From an uncultured Christensenella sp. (GTDB lineage Bacteria > Bacillota > Clostridia > Christensenellales > UBA3700), in NCBI GenBank assembly GCA_910584975.1, contig CAJUEA010000002.1:62001-126000 (forward strand): DNA of 64,000 nt, read 5' to 3'. The position numbers were made by a program, and so were the translations under genes. Positions 1 to 10,074 of the stretch are shown one piece after another. Position 1 is the first letter of the stretch; the number at the start of each line of letters is the position of its first letter. Below the pieces are notes generated by a model, which saw nothing but the letters and a program-made list of their open reading frames with translations, ran no database searches and was not told the DNA's origin.

Positions 1-836
1 GAATCATTGATAGTTCATATGTTGCAAAATATATTGAAGATAATCAATATTCACTTTTCAATCAAGTTGGTATGGCAGAAAAGCCTGATATTATCGCAGG
101 AAAAATTCTTGAGGGCAGGGTTGCAATAATTTGCGATGGTTCTCCAACTGTTTTGACTTTGCCTTTTGTTTTGTTTGAGCACTTTCAATCAAGTGAGGAT
201 TATTATATAAAAAGCTACAGGGCATCCACAAGTAGAATTTTGCGTGTGCTTGCAATGATAATAGCCATTTGTTTGCCAGCTGCTTATGTAGCTTTGCAAG
301 AGTTTCAGTACCATATGTTTCCTTTGAAACTTTTAGTTGTAATAATGAACAGTTTACAAGGCGTGCCACTGACGCCAACAATAGAAATGATTGTGTTGCT
401 TTTGGTGTTTGAAATCCTCAATGAGGCAAGTGTTCGAATGCCAAGATATGTGGGGACAGCACTTTCAATAGTCGGAGCGATTGTGCTTGGTGAGTCAGCA
501 GTAAGTGCAGGGTTACTTTCCGTGCCAGCACTTCTTGTGACAGCAACATCAACAATAGGCTTGTATTGTGTGCCTGACGAAGTCAATTCTGGCAGTATTC
601 TTCGCATCTTGTTTGTTGGCATTGCAGGTGTACTTGGAATATTTGGCTTGATAATTGCAGTTATTGTGCTTTTTGCATATATGGTAAGTTTGGAAAATTA
701 TGGCACTGCATATCTTGCACCATTCTCTCCATTATTGCTATCGGATATGCAGGATGCAATTGCAAAAGACAATTTAATTGATATGAAAAAAAGGCCTTTT
801 AGTATCCCAACAAAAAACAGAACAAGAGCTAAATAG
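1..836 (+). CDS. gerA: GerA-family spore germination protein, C-terminal part (cut by left edge)
   Basis: The reading frame is open from base 3 and runs 277 codons to the stop, so the N-terminus lies outside the window; the ATG at 72 is internal. GerA proteins are the A subunit of the germinant receptor in the spore inner membrane. The visible part starts just before the family stretch GRVAIICDGSPTVLTLP and FQSSEDYY (around residues 40-70 of the fragment). About four to five hydrophobic helices follow, and the basic tail MKKRPFSIPTKNRTR is typical of the family end. It is followed by gerB and gerC homologues in the usual A-B-C order, after an unusually long 202-bp gap in which I see no clear promoter or terminator. 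Confidence 0.93.
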   Translation, partial: IIDSSYVAKYIEDNQYSLFNQVGMAEKPDIIAGKILEGRVAIICDGSPTVLTLPFVLFEHFQSSEDYYIKSYRASTSRILRVLAMIIAICLPAAYVALQEFQYHMFPLKLLVVIMNSLQGVPLTPTIEMIVLLLVFEILNEASVRMPRYVGTALSIVGAIVLGESAVSAGLLSVPALLVTATSTIGLYCVPDEVNSGSILRILFVGIAGVLGIFGLIIAVIVLFAYMVSLENYGTAYLAPFSPLLLSDMQDAIAKDNLIDMKKRPFSIPTKNRTRAK

Positions 837-1038
837 TGTGAAATTTTAACTAAAACAAATCAAAAATCGGTACTAAGTAAATTTTTCTTTTTAAATTTTT
901 AATTTTGCAATTGATTAAATTGAAATGATGGTACAAGCAAACTTTGTTCAAGTGCTATCTTAAGGAAAAACAAATGATTGAGTAATTAATGGTAATGTGT
1001 AAATTGGTTTTATTGATAAAAACAAAGATAGGTAAAAT

Positions 1039-2121
1039 ATGGAAAAAGCGATAAAAAAATATGTAGATAACAATGTTATTTATACAAATCAGTTTGCTGT
1101 CATAGCCTTTGTGGTTATGATAGCATTCAAAATTTCAATGTTGCCATCATATATGTATGAAACAGTTGGAAGGGATAGCTGGATAATAATTGGCATTTTG
1201 TTGGTGCTTGAAGCTGTTATGTTTATGGTTGCATTGTATGTTACAAAAAGAATAAACTTGCTTGCAGATGACAGCAAATGGCTTTATGTTATCCATGCAA
1301 TAATTTATGGCTACACGATGATAAGGCTTGTGGTTTTGTATTCAGGGCTTATCACTTACACATCAAATAGCTTGTTTGACCAAGGAAGGATAGACTTTAT
1401 TATTATTGCTTTTGCCATTGTCATTCCTTACATTGTATCAAGGGGAGGAAATACCATTGCAAGGTTGTTTGAAATTATCTTCTATTTTTTGGCTGCAATT
1501 TTAATTGTAATGGTGCTTACGCCAAGTTTTAAATGGGATTTGTCTGAATTAACCCCGATTTTTGGTGGAAATAATGGAAAATTGATAAATGGCTTTACTG
1601 ATTATGCAGTTTGGTTTGGAGATTATGTATTGCTGTTTTACTTTACCGTAAAGCCAAGACAAAACAAATTTTTTAGTAAGGCTTCTGTGCCAGTGGCGTT
1701 GATTTTTTCCATTATCGGCGTAGTGATTTTTTATGTCGCTTTTATTGCTGTTTATGGTGAGGCTGGAAGTCTTGTGCATTATGCATTCAATCGAATGTCA
1801 GTATTCAACACAATAAGCGAATTGCTTGGAGCAACAAATTTTCTTAGCATACTTGTGTGGATGATAATGTCCTTTTTACAAATTACTCTTATGTTTTGGA
1901 CGGCGACAAATGCACTTATGTGTATTATAAAAAGCAAAACTATTGCAATAGCATTTAATATTTTGTTTGTTTCTTTTGTGGAGTGGTTTTGGGTGCTAAA
2001 ATTGGAAAATGCACATAACTTTGCAATAGGTGCTGTCAAATATTTTATTTTGGCGTGTCAAATCGCATTGCCTATTGCACTGATAATTTACGCAAAAATA
2101 CGCTCTAAGGAGGAAGTATGA
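1039..2121 (+). CDS. gerB: GerB-family germination permease
   Basis: This 360-residue, highly hydrophobic protein has roughly ten predicted membrane helices. It matches the GerAB/endospore-germination permease family of the amino acid-polyamine-organocation fold in length, in the N-terminal pattern (short basic tail, then a helix ending near MLPSYMYETVGRD) and in its position between GerA and GerC homologues. In the family, this subunit contributes to germinant binding in the spore inner membrane. The start follows a weak purine-rich region (AAGATAGGTAAAAT). The end overlaps the next gene by four bases (ATGA), which implies translational coupling. The germinant cannot be read from sequence. 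Confidence 0.93.
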   Translation: MEKAIKKYVDNNVIYTNQFAVIAFVVMIAFKISMLPSYMYETVGRDSWIIIGILLVLEAVMFMVALYVTKRINLLADDSKWLYVIHAIIYGYTMIRLVVLYSGLITYTSNSLFDQGRIDFIIIAFAIVIPYIVSRGGNTIARLFEIIFYFLAAILIVMVLTPSFKWDLSELTPIFGGNNGKLINGFTDYAVWFGDYVLLFYFTVKPRQNKFFSKASVPVALIFSIIGVVIFYVAFIAVYGEAGSLVHYAFNRMSVFNTISELLGATNFLSILVWMIMSFLQITLMFWTATNALMCIIKSKTIAIAFNILFVSFVEWFWVLKLENAHNFAIGAVKYFILACQIALPIALIIYAKIRSKEEV

Positions 2122-3245
2122 AAAAGTTTTTAACCTCCAAATGGTTAATTTTGATTGTTGTAAGCATTGGATTGGTGGTGTTTAATTCCTTAGTTTTCAA
2201 TGTTAGTGTGGTAAATCGAAATATAGTTGTTGGCATTGGTTTGGATTATGAAGATGAAGAATATATACTTTACACACAAGTTGTATTACCAAAAAACGGT
2301 GGTGTTGCAAGTGGTGGTGGAAACAACTATATAACCTTAAAAGCAAAAGCAAAAAACATAGATATTGCCGTTGATATGATTGAAAAAGAACAAGGTGTAA
2401 TTTTATCTTTTGCACAGGCAGCCATTTTGATATTGGGCAAAACTATGCTTGAGAGTGGCGATTTGCAACTGGTTGATACATTTTTTATGGATGATAGAGT
2501 TCACGACAACTTGCTTATTGTTATGGCAGAGGAAAAAGCAGAGGATATTTTTAATGCAAGTGTCGCAGCAGGTGAAGTTTCAAGTCTGCAATTGGTAAGG
2601 CAACTTCGTCCTACAAAAGCTCCTCTTGGAGTTTCTGCAATATCTTTGCAAGAGTATGTGAGAAACTCTAAAAACAAACAAAAAATTAACTATATGCCAA
2701 TGATAAGTGTGGAAAAAACTCAGCCTTCTACCGATCAAGAGAAAGAAGACACAAAAGAGGCAGATAAGTTTAGAATAAGCAAAACAGCTATGGTTGATGA
2801 AAATGGATTGAAATGTATTTTGGATGAAAATTTGACGCAAAGCTTTAATTTTGCAAAAAAGAAAATGCAAGATGGAGTGCTTAAAGTTGAGGATGGGAAA
2901 ATTTTCAGTGTGCATATTATCACCAGCAAGAGTAGCAATGATTTTGAATTGGACAAAATGGAGTGCAAAATCAAAGTCAAATTAAAAGTTATCCGAACAG
3001 AGAGTCATTTTGAAGAAGGAAAAGCAACATTTAAGTTGAGTGGCGAGGAAGAAACTCGCCTTGTGCAAACTGTGGAGAGAGGAATACGCAATTTGTATGA
3101 TTTTGGCGTGCAAAATAATGTGGATATTTTGAATATTCAAGATGGATTTAACAAAAAATATCCAAGGAATACTAGTCAGATAATGACTGAAGATTTTTTC
3201 AAAAAGGTTTCTCTTGTTGTTGAAGTAAAAGTTTCACAAGTTTAA
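2118..3245 (+). CDS. gerC: GerC-family germination protein lacking a lipobox cysteine
   Basis: This 375-residue protein has an N-terminal hydrophobic segment (about residues 8-30), then NIVVGIGLDYEDEEYILYTQVVLP, which matches the start of the mature Ger(x)C domain. The C-terminal half (around 215-370) corresponds to the GerC C-terminal domain. GerC proteins are normally lipoproteins with a Leu-x-Gly-Cys lipobox immediately before this region. Here the segment reads SLVFNVSVVNRN, with no cysteine, so the protein is probably held by an uncleaved signal anchor. The start overlaps gerB by four bases and has a strong AAGGAGG site in the gerB tail. A hairpin at 3306-3339 may end the operon. Confidence 0.9.
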   Translation: MKKFLTSKWLILIVVSIGLVVFNSLVFNVSVVNRNIVVGIGLDYEDEEYILYTQVVLPKNGGVASGGGNNYITLKAKAKNIDIAVDMIEKEQGVILSFAQAAILILGKTMLESGDLQLVDTFFMDDRVHDNLLIVMAEEKAEDIFNASVAAGEVSSLQLVRQLRPTKAPLGVSAISLQEYVRNSKNKQKINYMPMISVEKTQPSTDQEKEDTKEADKFRISKTAMVDENGLKCILDENLTQSFNFAKKKMQDGVLKVEDGKIFSVHIITSKSSNDFELDKMECKIKVKLKVIRTESHFEEGKATFKLSGEEETRLVQTVERGIRNLYDFGVQNNVDILNIQDGFNKKYPRNTSQIMTEDFFKKVSLVVEVKVSQV

Positions 3246-3305
3246 TTAGGGTTGTGTGGCTTATAAACTCACAAACAAGCGATTTATAACAAACATTTTT
3301 TGCAT

Positions 3306-3345
3306 AATAGTTTATGGCTGACAATGGCTGTAAACTATTTATGTT
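3306..3345 (+). terminator. Possible terminator after the ger operon
   Basis: A 9-bp stem AATAGTTTA/TAAACTATT (3306-3314 and 3331-3339) is followed by ATGTTTTTAT. The loop is long and the U-tract interrupted, so this is only a moderate candidate. Confidence 0.4.
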
Positions 3346-3416
3346 TTTATATTTTAATAAAATAATATAGTTTATATGCTTTTTTTGTATAAATATAAAA
3401 AAATTTCATTTATGAC

Positions 3417-3445
3417 TTGTTATTTTTATTAAAATTTGTTACAAT
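3417..3445 (+). promoter_or_regulatory. Candidate promoter of ktrB
   Basis: TTGTTA (3417-3422), 17-bp spacer, TACAAT (3440-3445), with TG one base before the -10. The inferred transcript would start near 3452 and leave only about 18 bases before the ATG, which matches the absence of a Shine-Dalgarno site. Confidence 0.5.
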
Positions 3446-3469
3446 AGACATATATATTTTTAATTTATT

Positions 3470-4870
3470 ATGGCAATACATTCGAAACAAAAAATGGTAG
3501 ACGAGAAAAAACGATTTAAATTTATGACCCCTGTAAGGGTTATAGCTGTTGGTTTTGCACTTATAATTTTTATAGGCGCGTTTTTCCTATGCTTGCCAAT
3601 AGCTCATAATGATGGAAGATGGTTTCCGTTTATGGATGCCTTGTTTACATCAACTTCAGCCGTTTGCGTAACTGGATTGATTGTTGTGGATACTGCAGCA
3701 CATTTCAATCTGTTTGGGCAAATGGTTATTTTGCTTTTAATTCAAATTGGTGGTCTTGGCGTTATGACAGCAACAACTTTGTTGTTTTTGATGATGCGCA
3801 AGCGTATCACGCTTAAAAATCGTCTGATGTTGCAAGAGGCATTAAGTCAGGATAGATTGCAGGGAATTGTTTTGTCCATTAAAATTATTTTGACTTTAAC
3901 CTTTGTGGTTGAGCTTGTGGGTGCACTGGTGCTTATGGGCAGTTTTATTCCTGCATATGGTGGCTATGGCGTTTGGGTAAGTATTTTTATTTCGATTTCA
4001 GCTTTTTGCAATGCAGGTTTTGATATTCTTGGGGTTGTTGGTGGCAGTCAGTTTGGCTCACTTACAGCTTTTGCTCAAAACGCTTTTGTTTGTTTGCCTG
4101 TTATGGCGTTGATTATTGTGGGCGGCATTGGCTTTATGGTGCTTATTGATATTGGCGACAGATTGACCAAAAAGAAAAAACACCTTTCTGCACACACAAA
4201 AATGGTGCTTGTTATCACAGCTGTGCTTATTGCTTTTGGTTGGATAGCTTATCTTGTGGCAGAGTGGAATGGAGTGCTTAAAGATATGAGTGTTGGTGGA
4301 AAAATCCTTTCTGCATTGTTCCAATCAGTAACGCCAAGAACGGCAGGTTTTGAAACAGTATCTCAAGCAGCACTAACACCAGTTTCGTATATGTTGACTT
4401 TGGTTTTGATGTTTATTGGTGCCTCTCCGTCATCTACGGGTGGTGGTGTAAAAACAACCACGCTTGCAGTGCTGTTGCTTACTGGTATAAGAACATTGCA
4501 AGGCGAAAGAGATGTTAACATCGGAAAATCTAAGATAAATGTCACATTAATTAAACGAGCAATAACAATCATTATGCTTGCAATTTTAATAATAATGCTT
4601 AACACAATGCTTGTTTTGATTTTTGAAGGAAATGCTCACAATCAATCTGTAAATGTGCAAAAAGCTTTGTTTGAAGTGACAAGTGCTTTTTCAACCGTTG
4701 GTCTTACAATGGGCATCACTCCATCGCTTTCAGTTGGCAGCAAGATAGTTTTGTGCCTAACAATGTTTATCGGAAGGGTTGGAACGCTGACAATAGGTTT
4801 TTCTATTGCAAAATACAAAAAAATTAATGACAAAATTGAATATACAGATGCAAAAATTATGATTGGCTAA
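3470..4870 (+). CDS. ktrB: KtrB/TrkH-type potassium transporter subunit
   Basis: This 466-residue integral membrane protein belongs to the Trk/Ktr/HKT superfamily, the ion-conducting subunit of K+ (often Na+-dependent) uptake. The four pore-loop repeats are visible: TSTSAVCVTGL (about 61-71), ISAFCNAGFD (about 175-184), TPRTAGFETV (about 287-296) and SAFSTVGLTMG (about 405-415). Each has the conserved filter glycine. Length fits KtrB. The partner gating subunit KtrA follows after 145 bp. The chosen ATG has no recognisable ribosome binding site; the transcript may be nearly leaderless, or the start may be the next ATG eight codons on. Confidence 0.95.
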   Translation: MAIHSKQKMVDEKKRFKFMTPVRVIAVGFALIIFIGAFFLCLPIAHNDGRWFPFMDALFTSTSAVCVTGLIVVDTAAHFNLFGQMVILLLIQIGGLGVMTATTLLFLMMRKRITLKNRLMLQEALSQDRLQGIVLSIKIILTLTFVVELVGALVLMGSFIPAYGGYGVWVSIFISISAFCNAGFDILGVVGGSQFGSLTAFAQNAFVCLPVMALIIVGGIGFMVLIDIGDRLTKKKKHLSAHTKMVLVITAVLIAFGWIAYLVAEWNGVLKDMSVGGKILSALFQSVTPRTAGFETVSQAALTPVSYMLTLVLMFIGASPSSTGGGVKTTTLAVLLLTGIRTLQGERDVNIGKSKINVTLIKRAITIIMLAILIIMLNTMLVLIFEGNAHNQSVNVQKALFEVTSAFSTVGLTMGITPSLSVGSKIVLCLTMFIGRVGTLTIGFSIAKYKKINDKIEYTDAKIMIG

Positions 4871-5015
4871 ATTGTCAAATATGGTATTATATTTGATATA
4901 TCGTGCTGATTTTAAGCTGAGATGCTGAGTTTAACAAAATATTAAGCTTGAATGCTTAATTTAAAATATTGAAAAATGATTATACAAATGCCATATTTGT
5001 TGGTTAGGAGGAAAT

Positions 5016-5696
5016 ATGTCTATAGTAAAAAAAGAAATGTCAGAATTTGCAGTTATTGGTCTTGGCAAGTTTGGCAGTGCTATCGCAAGAGAATTGCACC
5101 AGTTGGATAAACAGGTGCTTGTTGTGGATATTGACGAGGACAGGGTTAATGCTGCAAGCGAGTATGCAACTCACGCTGTTATTGCAGATGCGTCTGACGA
5201 GCAAGCTTTGCAAGCTATTGGCATAAGCAATTTTGATGCAGTTATCATTTGCATTGGCAAAAATATGCAATCAAGCATACTTACAACTTTGATTTGCAAG
5301 GAGCAAGGTGCATCATTTATTGTTGCAAAAGCGACAGGCCGAAAACACAAAGAGGTGCTAAAAAAGATAGGTGCAGATCTTGTTATTGAACCAGAAGAGG
5401 AAATGGCACAAAAAATGGCTGTTCGTCTTGTTACACCACACCTTAATGATATTATGGTTTTGGATAGCTATTTCACAATTGCCGAGGCAGAAGTACCACA
5501 AAAATGGGAGGACAGAACTCTTATCGATATCGATATGCGCAGAAAATTCGGCGTAACTTTGCTTGTCATCAAAAATGGTGGAAAAGTCAATGCAAGCCCA
5601 ACAGGTGATACCTTATTAAGAAAAGGCGACACAATAGTTATCGGTGGTGACACTGCCAGCGTAGAAAAGTTTATTGATAAGCTTGCAATGATGTAA
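5016..5696 (+). CDS. ktrA: KtrA/TrkA-type RCK regulatory subunit of potassium uptake
   Basis: This 226-residue cytosolic protein has an N-terminal RCK_N Rossmann domain and a C-terminal RCK_C (TrkA-C) domain. The nucleotide-binding motif is FAVIGLGKFGSAIAREL (about residues 10-26), with the acidic residue at the end of the second strand in VVDIDED. The C-terminal half (about 140-226) ends in GDTIVIGGD, typical of RCK_C. Octameric rings of this protein gate the KtrB channel in response to ATP/ADP or c-di-AMP in the family. It lies in order after ktrB and has a strong AGGAGG site seven bases before the ATG. The two genes form the complete transporter. Confidence 0.94.
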   Translation: MSIVKKEMSEFAVIGLGKFGSAIARELHQLDKQVLVVDIDEDRVNAASEYATHAVIADASDEQALQAIGISNFDAVIICIGKNMQSSILTTLICKEQGASFIVAKATGRKHKEVLKKIGADLVIEPEEEMAQKMAVRLVTPHLNDIMVLDSYFTIAEAEVPQKWEDRTLIDIDMRRKFGVTLLVIKNGGKVNASPTGDTLLRKGDTIVIGGDTASVEKFIDKLAMM

Positions 5697-5814
5697 AATA
5701 AATGTAGATAAAATTTAAGATTATTGATAATTTTAAATTTTAATCTAAATGATGAAAATATGTTAAAAATTTCACTTTGTTAAGAATAGAAAATATATTA
5801 TTAAAAAAAATCAC

Positions 5815-5849
5815 AAAAAAATATACGCTACAAATAGCGTATATTTTTT
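5815..5849. terminator. Bidirectional terminator between ktrA and serS
   Basis: The perfect stem ATATACGCTA/TAGCGTATAT with a CAAA loop is flanked by A6 on the left and T6 on the right. It can therefore stop transcripts of both the convergent ktrA (+) and serS (-) genes. Confidence 0.88.
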
Positions 5850-5864
5850 ATTATCAAATTTTTA

Positions 5865-7127
5865 TCACTTAATGATATCGGTGCCGATATATTTGCGTAA
5901 AACTTCTGGCACTGTGATTGAGCCGTCTTCGTTTTGGAAGTTTTCAATGATTGCAGCTGTTGTTCTGCCGATTGCAAGTCCACTGCCGTTTAGGGTGTGC
6001 ACAAATCTTGTTTTCTTTTCGCTGTCACGGAATTTGATGTTTGCACGCCTTGCTTGGAAATCAACATAATTTGAGCAAGAAGAAATTTCAACATACCTGT
6101 TGTAGCTTGGCATCCAAACTTCGATATCATAAGTTTTTGCAGAGCCAAAGCCAAGGTCGCCTGTGCAAAGTGTAACCACTCTGTAAGGCAAGCCCAAAAG
6201 TTGAAGAATTTTTTCAGCTGCGTTTGTAAGTTCTTCAAGCTCCTCAAAGCTGTTATCAGGGTGAGCGAATTTTACAAGTTCAACTTTGTTGAATTGATGT
6301 TGCCTGATAAGTCCTCTTGTGTCACGACCAGCTGAACCTGCCTCGCCACGGAAACAAGCAGTGTAAGCACAATATTTGATTGGAAGTTGTTTTTCGTCCA
6401 AAATTTCGCCTCTGTGAAGGTTGGTTACTGGTACTTCAGCTGTTGGCACCAAATAATAATCTGTGCCTTTTACAGCATACATATCTTCTTCAAACTTTGG
6501 CAGTTGACCTGTGCCAATCATACTATCACGATTTACCATAAATGGAGGGAAAACCTCAGTGTAGTTTGATTGTGCGTGAGTATCAAGCATAAAGTTCATA
6601 ATTGCACGCTCAAGCTTAGCACCCCAATTTTTGTAAACGGTGAATCTTGCACCAGTGATTTTGCCAGCTCTTTCCCAATCAAAAATATTAAGGTCAAGAC
6701 CAAGATCCCAGTGTGCTTTTGGCTCAAAATCAAACTTAGTTGGTTCCAAATAGCGTCTTACTTCAACATTTTCGTCAGAGTCACTGCCGTAAGGCACGCT
6801 TTCGTCAGGAATGTTAGGGATTGCAAGCATAAGTTCATTAAGTTTGCTGACGATTTCATTAAGCTCGTCGTCATATTTTTTAATTTCTTCGCCAAGCTCT
6901 TTCATTTCTGCAATTTTGCTGTCTGCATTGCCTTTTTCTTTTTTGATTTGTGCAATGTCCTTTGAAACAGCATTTTTTGTAGCTTTTAGTGTTTCAACCT
7001 TTTTAATCAGTTCCACACGCTTTTCTGCAAGAGGGGCAACTTCGCCGATAGGAGATTTGCCACTGCGATGAGATAATTTTTCTGTAACAAAATCTATATT
7101 TTCGCAAACATATTTTAAATCTAACAT
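5865..7127 (-). CDS. serS: Seryl-tRNA synthetase
   Basis: This 420-residue class II synthetase charges tRNA-Ser. An N-terminal antiparallel coiled-coil arm (about residues 30-105, rich in K/E/A) binds the long variable arm of the tRNA. The catalytic core shows [15 protein letters not shown], motif 2 ([15 protein letters not shown], about 268-282) and motif 3 ([15 protein letters not shown], about 380-394). Length is standard. It is the second gene of a leuS-serS operon, 27 bp downstream of leuS, and ends just before the bidirectional terminator. No T-box was found in the shared leader. Confidence 0.97.
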   Translation of the reverse strand: MLDLKYVCENIDFVTEKLSHRSGKSPIGEVAPLAEKRVELIKKVETLKATKNAVSKDIAQIKKEKGNADSKIAEMKELGEEIKKYDDELNEIVSKLNELMLAIPNIPDESVPYGSDSDENVEVRRYLEPTKFDFEPKAHWDLGLDLNIFDWERAGKITGARFTVYKNWGAKLERAIMNFMLDTHAQSNYTEVFPPFMVNRDSMIGTGQLPKFEEDMYAVKGTDYYLVPTAEVPVTNLHRGEILDEKQLPIKYCAYTACFRGEAGSAGRDTRGLIRQHQFNKVELVKFAHPDNSFEELEELTNAAEKILQLLGLPYRVVTLCTGDLGFGSAKTYDIEVWMPSYNRYVEISSCSNYVDFQARRANIKFRDSEKKTRFVHTLNGSGLAIGRTTAAIIENFQNEDGSITVPEVLRKYIGTDIIK

Positions 7128-7154
7128 AATTTTATTCCTTTTAAAGTTTATTTT

Positions 7155-9581
7155 TTATTTTACAACAAAATTAACCAATCTTTTTGGTATTACAATTTCT
7201 TTCACAATAGTTTTGCCTTCAATAAGTTTTGAGATAACCTCGCTGTTCTTTGCAATTTCAACGATAGTCTTGTTGTCGCTATCTGATGGAACAATAATTT
7301 TATCTCTGTTTTTGCTGTTGATTTGCACTGCAAGCTCATATTCGTCTTTAACAAGATATTTGCTTTCTGCAACAGGGAAAGGCTTGTTTAGTACGGAACC
7401 TTTCTCGCCAATCATCTCGTGCAATTCTTCTGCAAAGCAAGGTGCAAATGGTGCTAGCAATAACACTAGGTTATAGCAAGCGTTTTGGAATACGCCATAA
7501 TTTTTGTTTTCAACTTGGTCATATTTGTAAAGTGCGTTTACAAGTTCCATAATTCTTGCAATGGCAGTGTTAAAGCTGAAAATCTCGGTGTCAGCAGTCA
7601 CTTTTTGAATAGTTGAGTGAAGAACAAACATTAACTCTTTATCTTGCTTGCTAAGCTCTTGCTTGCTTGCTTTTTGGCTGTACGCAGTTTTGACAATTCT
7701 TTCAACTCTATCCATAAATTTGGTTATTGATTCAATACCATTTTCATTCCAAGGACCACCTTCAATGTAACTAAAGCCAAACATCAAATATAATCTGAAT
7801 GCATCTGAACCAACTTTGCAAATAATATCGTCAGGGCTTACAACATTGCCTCTTGATTTGCTCATTTTAAAGCCATCAGGTCCCAAAATTGTGCCTTGAT
7901 GAACAAGTGAAGTGAATGGCTCGTCAAAATTCAAATAGCCTAAATCTCTCAATGCTTTTGTGAAAAATCTTGCATATAACAAATGCATACAAGCGTGTTC
8001 AGCACCACCAATATATTTGTCAACTGGTAGCATTTTATTGATTAAATCTGGGTCAAATGCTTGTTTATCGTTTTTGGAATCAGGGTATCTCAAATAGTAC
8101 CAAGAAGAACATACAAATGTGTCAAGAGTGTCTTCGTCTCTTTTTGCTGGTCTGCCACAAATAGGGCAAGTTGTGTTGATATATTCCTCACATTTTGCAA
8201 GAGGAGATTTGCCGTCTGGGGCAAAGTTTACATTGTATGGCAATTCAACTGGCAGTTGATCTTCAGGCACAGGGACATCTCCACAATGCTTGCAGTGAAT
8301 GATTGGAATAGGACATCCCCAGTATCTTTGACGAGAAACAAGCCAGTCTCTCAAACGATAGTTGACTTTTTTGCCACCTTTGCCGATTTTTTCAAGTCTT
8401 TCAAGAATTGCGTTTATTGCTTGTTCTGAAGTCAAACCATCATCTTCTTCGCTGTTACACAAAACTCCATATTCGCAGTAAGGTAGCTCGTCATTGCCTT
8501 TTGGATTGCAAATTACTCTTGTTATTGGCAAATTGTATTTTGTTGCAAAAGCAAAGTCTCTTTCATCGTGAGAAGGCACGCCCATGACAGCACCAGTACC
8601 ATAGCTGTAAAGCACATAGTCTGCTATCCAAATTGGAACTTTCTTGTTGTTTATTGGGTTGATTGCATATGCCCCGATAAATACGCCTGTTTTTTCTCTT
8701 GTAGAACTCATTCTGTCAATTTCGCTGACTTTTGAGCACATATCTTTGTACTCCTCAACAGCAGCTTTGCAGTCGTCGCTAACAAGCTCGTTTACAAGTG
8801 GATGTTCTGGGGATAATACTACATATGAAACGCCGTGCAAAGTGTCTGCACGAGTTGTAAACACGCGGAAATTTCCACCATTTTCCAAAGCAAATTCAAC
8901 TTCGCCACCAACAGACTTGCCAATCCAGTTTTTTTGCATTGCAATTGTTTTTGCAGGCCAGTCAAGCTTATCAAGTCCTTGCAACAATTCCTCTGCATAA
9001 TCAGTGATTTTAAAGAACCATTGAGTAAGATTCTTTCTGATTACTGTGGATTTGCATCTTTCGCAACTGCCGTCAATAACTTGCTCGTTTGCAAGCACTG
9101 TTTGGCAGGAAGGACACCAGTTTACAGGTGCCTCTTTGCGATAAGCCAAGCCTTTTTTGAAAAGTTGAAGGAATATCCATTGAGTCCAACGATAATAGTC
9201 AGGAGTACAAGTTTTAATCTCGTAATCCCAATCAAAAGAACCACCTATTTTTTTAAGTTGTTCTTCCATTGTTTGAATATTTTTCAAAGTGCTGTCTTTT
9301 GGATGAATGCCTGTTTTAATAGCATAGTTTTCGGCAGGCAAACCAAAAGCGTCAAAGCCCATTGGCTCAAACACCTCATAGCCTTGCATGCGCTTAAATT
9401 TTGCAAAGCTGTCAGCTGGTCCGTAATTATACCAATGTCCTGCGTGCAGTTTGGCAGCTGATGGATAGGAAAACATTTCAAGCACATAGTATTTTTTGTT
9501 TATCGCCGATTTGTCAAAGCTATAAAGCTTTTCTTTATCCCACTTATCACGCCATTTTTTTTCAACTTGTAACATATCCAT
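7155..9581 (-). CDS. leuS: Leucyl-tRNA synthetase
   Basis: This 808-residue class I synthetase charges tRNA-Leu. The HIGH-type signature is HAGH in [15 protein letters not shown] (about residues 40-54). The CP1 editing domain is present (about 220-400, including [20 protein letters not shown]). The KMSKS loop reads [10 protein letters not shown] (about 575-585). Zinc-type cysteines CPSC/CERC lie around 157-176, and a second CXXC pair lies near 432-470. The C-terminus carries the anticodon-binding and small C-terminal domains, so the protein looks complete. It is the first gene of the leuS-serS operon, with a consensus promoter 170 bp upstream. Confidence 0.97.
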   Translation of the reverse strand: MDMLQVEKKWRDKWDKEKLYSFDKSAINKKYYVLEMFSYPSAAKLHAGHWYNYGPADSFAKFKRMQGYEVFEPMGFDAFGLPAENYAIKTGIHPKDSTLKNIQTMEEQLKKIGGSFDWDYEIKTCTPDYYRWTQWIFLQLFKKGLAYRKEAPVNWCPSCQTVLANEQVIDGSCERCKSTVIRKNLTQWFFKITDYAEELLQGLDKLDWPAKTIAMQKNWIGKSVGGEVEFALENGGNFRVFTTRADTLHGVSYVVLSPEHPLVNELVSDDCKAAVEEYKDMCSKVSEIDRMSSTREKTGVFIGAYAINPINNKKVPIWIADYVLYSYGTGAVMGVPSHDERDFAFATKYNLPITRVICNPKGNDELPYCEYGVLCNSEEDDGLTSEQAINAILERLEKIGKGGKKVNYRLRDWLVSRQRYWGCPIPIIHCKHCGDVPVPEDQLPVELPYNVNFAPDGKSPLAKCEEYINTTCPICGRPAKRDEDTLDTFVCSSWYYLRYPDSKNDKQAFDPDLINKMLPVDKYIGGAEHACMHLLYARFFTKALRDLGYLNFDEPFTSLVHQGTILGPDGFKMSKSRGNVVSPDDIICKVGSDAFRLYLMFGFSYIEGGPWNENGIESITKFMDRVERIVKTAYSQKASKQELSKQDKELMFVLHSTIQKVTADTEIFSFNTAIARIMELVNALYKYDQVENKNYGVFQNACYNLVLLLAPFAPCFAEELHEMIGEKGSVLNKPFPVAESKYLVKDEYELAVQINSKNRDKIIVPSDSDNKTIVEIAKNSEVISKLIEGKTIVKEIVIPKRLVNFVVK

Positions 9582-9750
9582 AATGATTGCACTCCAATAT
9601 AGTATTTTTGTCGTTAATTATTAATACTTAATAACTTTTTTTACACATTGCCAAAAATTTAATTTAAACTGTTAATTTGCATTTTTGAATTAAAATTTGA
9701 AAAATGTTTTACAAATACAAATCTTTTAAAGAGTATTAATAAATATATAT

Positions 9751-9779
9751 ATTTTAATACAAGAATATGTAATTGTCAA
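9751..9779 (-). promoter_or_regulatory. Promoter of leuS-serS
   Basis: Read on the minus strand: TTGACA (9774-9779), 17-bp spacer, TAAAAT (9751-9756). This is a near-consensus vegetative promoter giving a leader of about 160 bases before leuS. Confidence 0.8.
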
Positions 9780-10025
9780 GTATTATTATTTTTAAAAGCC
9801 TACAAAAACAATTTTTTTTGAGTAAATATGTGATGGGGAAGTATGAAAAAGGAAATATTTCTACTATATGTGGATAATTTGGCGATAAAAACATTTAGAC
9901 TATACATATATGTTGTATGTCTACAATATGTGGACTATATTTTTCTAATACATATTGGAAATTTAGGTGTTTTGTCAAATTTAGCATTGCTGATTTGAGT
10001 GGTATAATCTTTTTTTTAAATTGTA

Positions 10026-10054
10026 TTGACTATTTTAAAAATAATGTGTATAAT
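10026..10054 (+). promoter_or_regulatory. Promoter of the acyltransferase operon
   Basis: TTGACT (10026-10031), exactly 17 bp, TATAAT (10049-10054). A short leader with AGGAG at 10065-10069 leads to the ATG at 10075. Confidence 0.85.
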
Positions 10055-10074
10055 TATTATGTATAGGAGTTTGT

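Larger units (their letters stand above)
9582..10074. other. Divergent intergenic region with two promoters and clustered dyads
   Basis: This 493-bp gap holds the leuS leader and promoter (minus, to 9779) and the promoter of the acyltransferase operon (plus, 10026-10054). Between them lie two dyads, 9896-9923 (TAGAC-ATACA type with one bulge) and 9919-9935 (GTCTACA-ATA-TGTGGAC), plus a near repeat of the second at 9859-9876. A 51-codon frame at 9843-9998 with a GGGGA upstream is open but has no other support. No T-box signature for leuS could be found. Confidence 0.6.

Noticed and set aside
9582..9779. T-box riboswitch for leuS-serS
   Set aside because: I searched the minus-strand leader for the AGGGTGGNACCGCG-type antiterminator and found none. 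The leader is AT-rich without a terminator.
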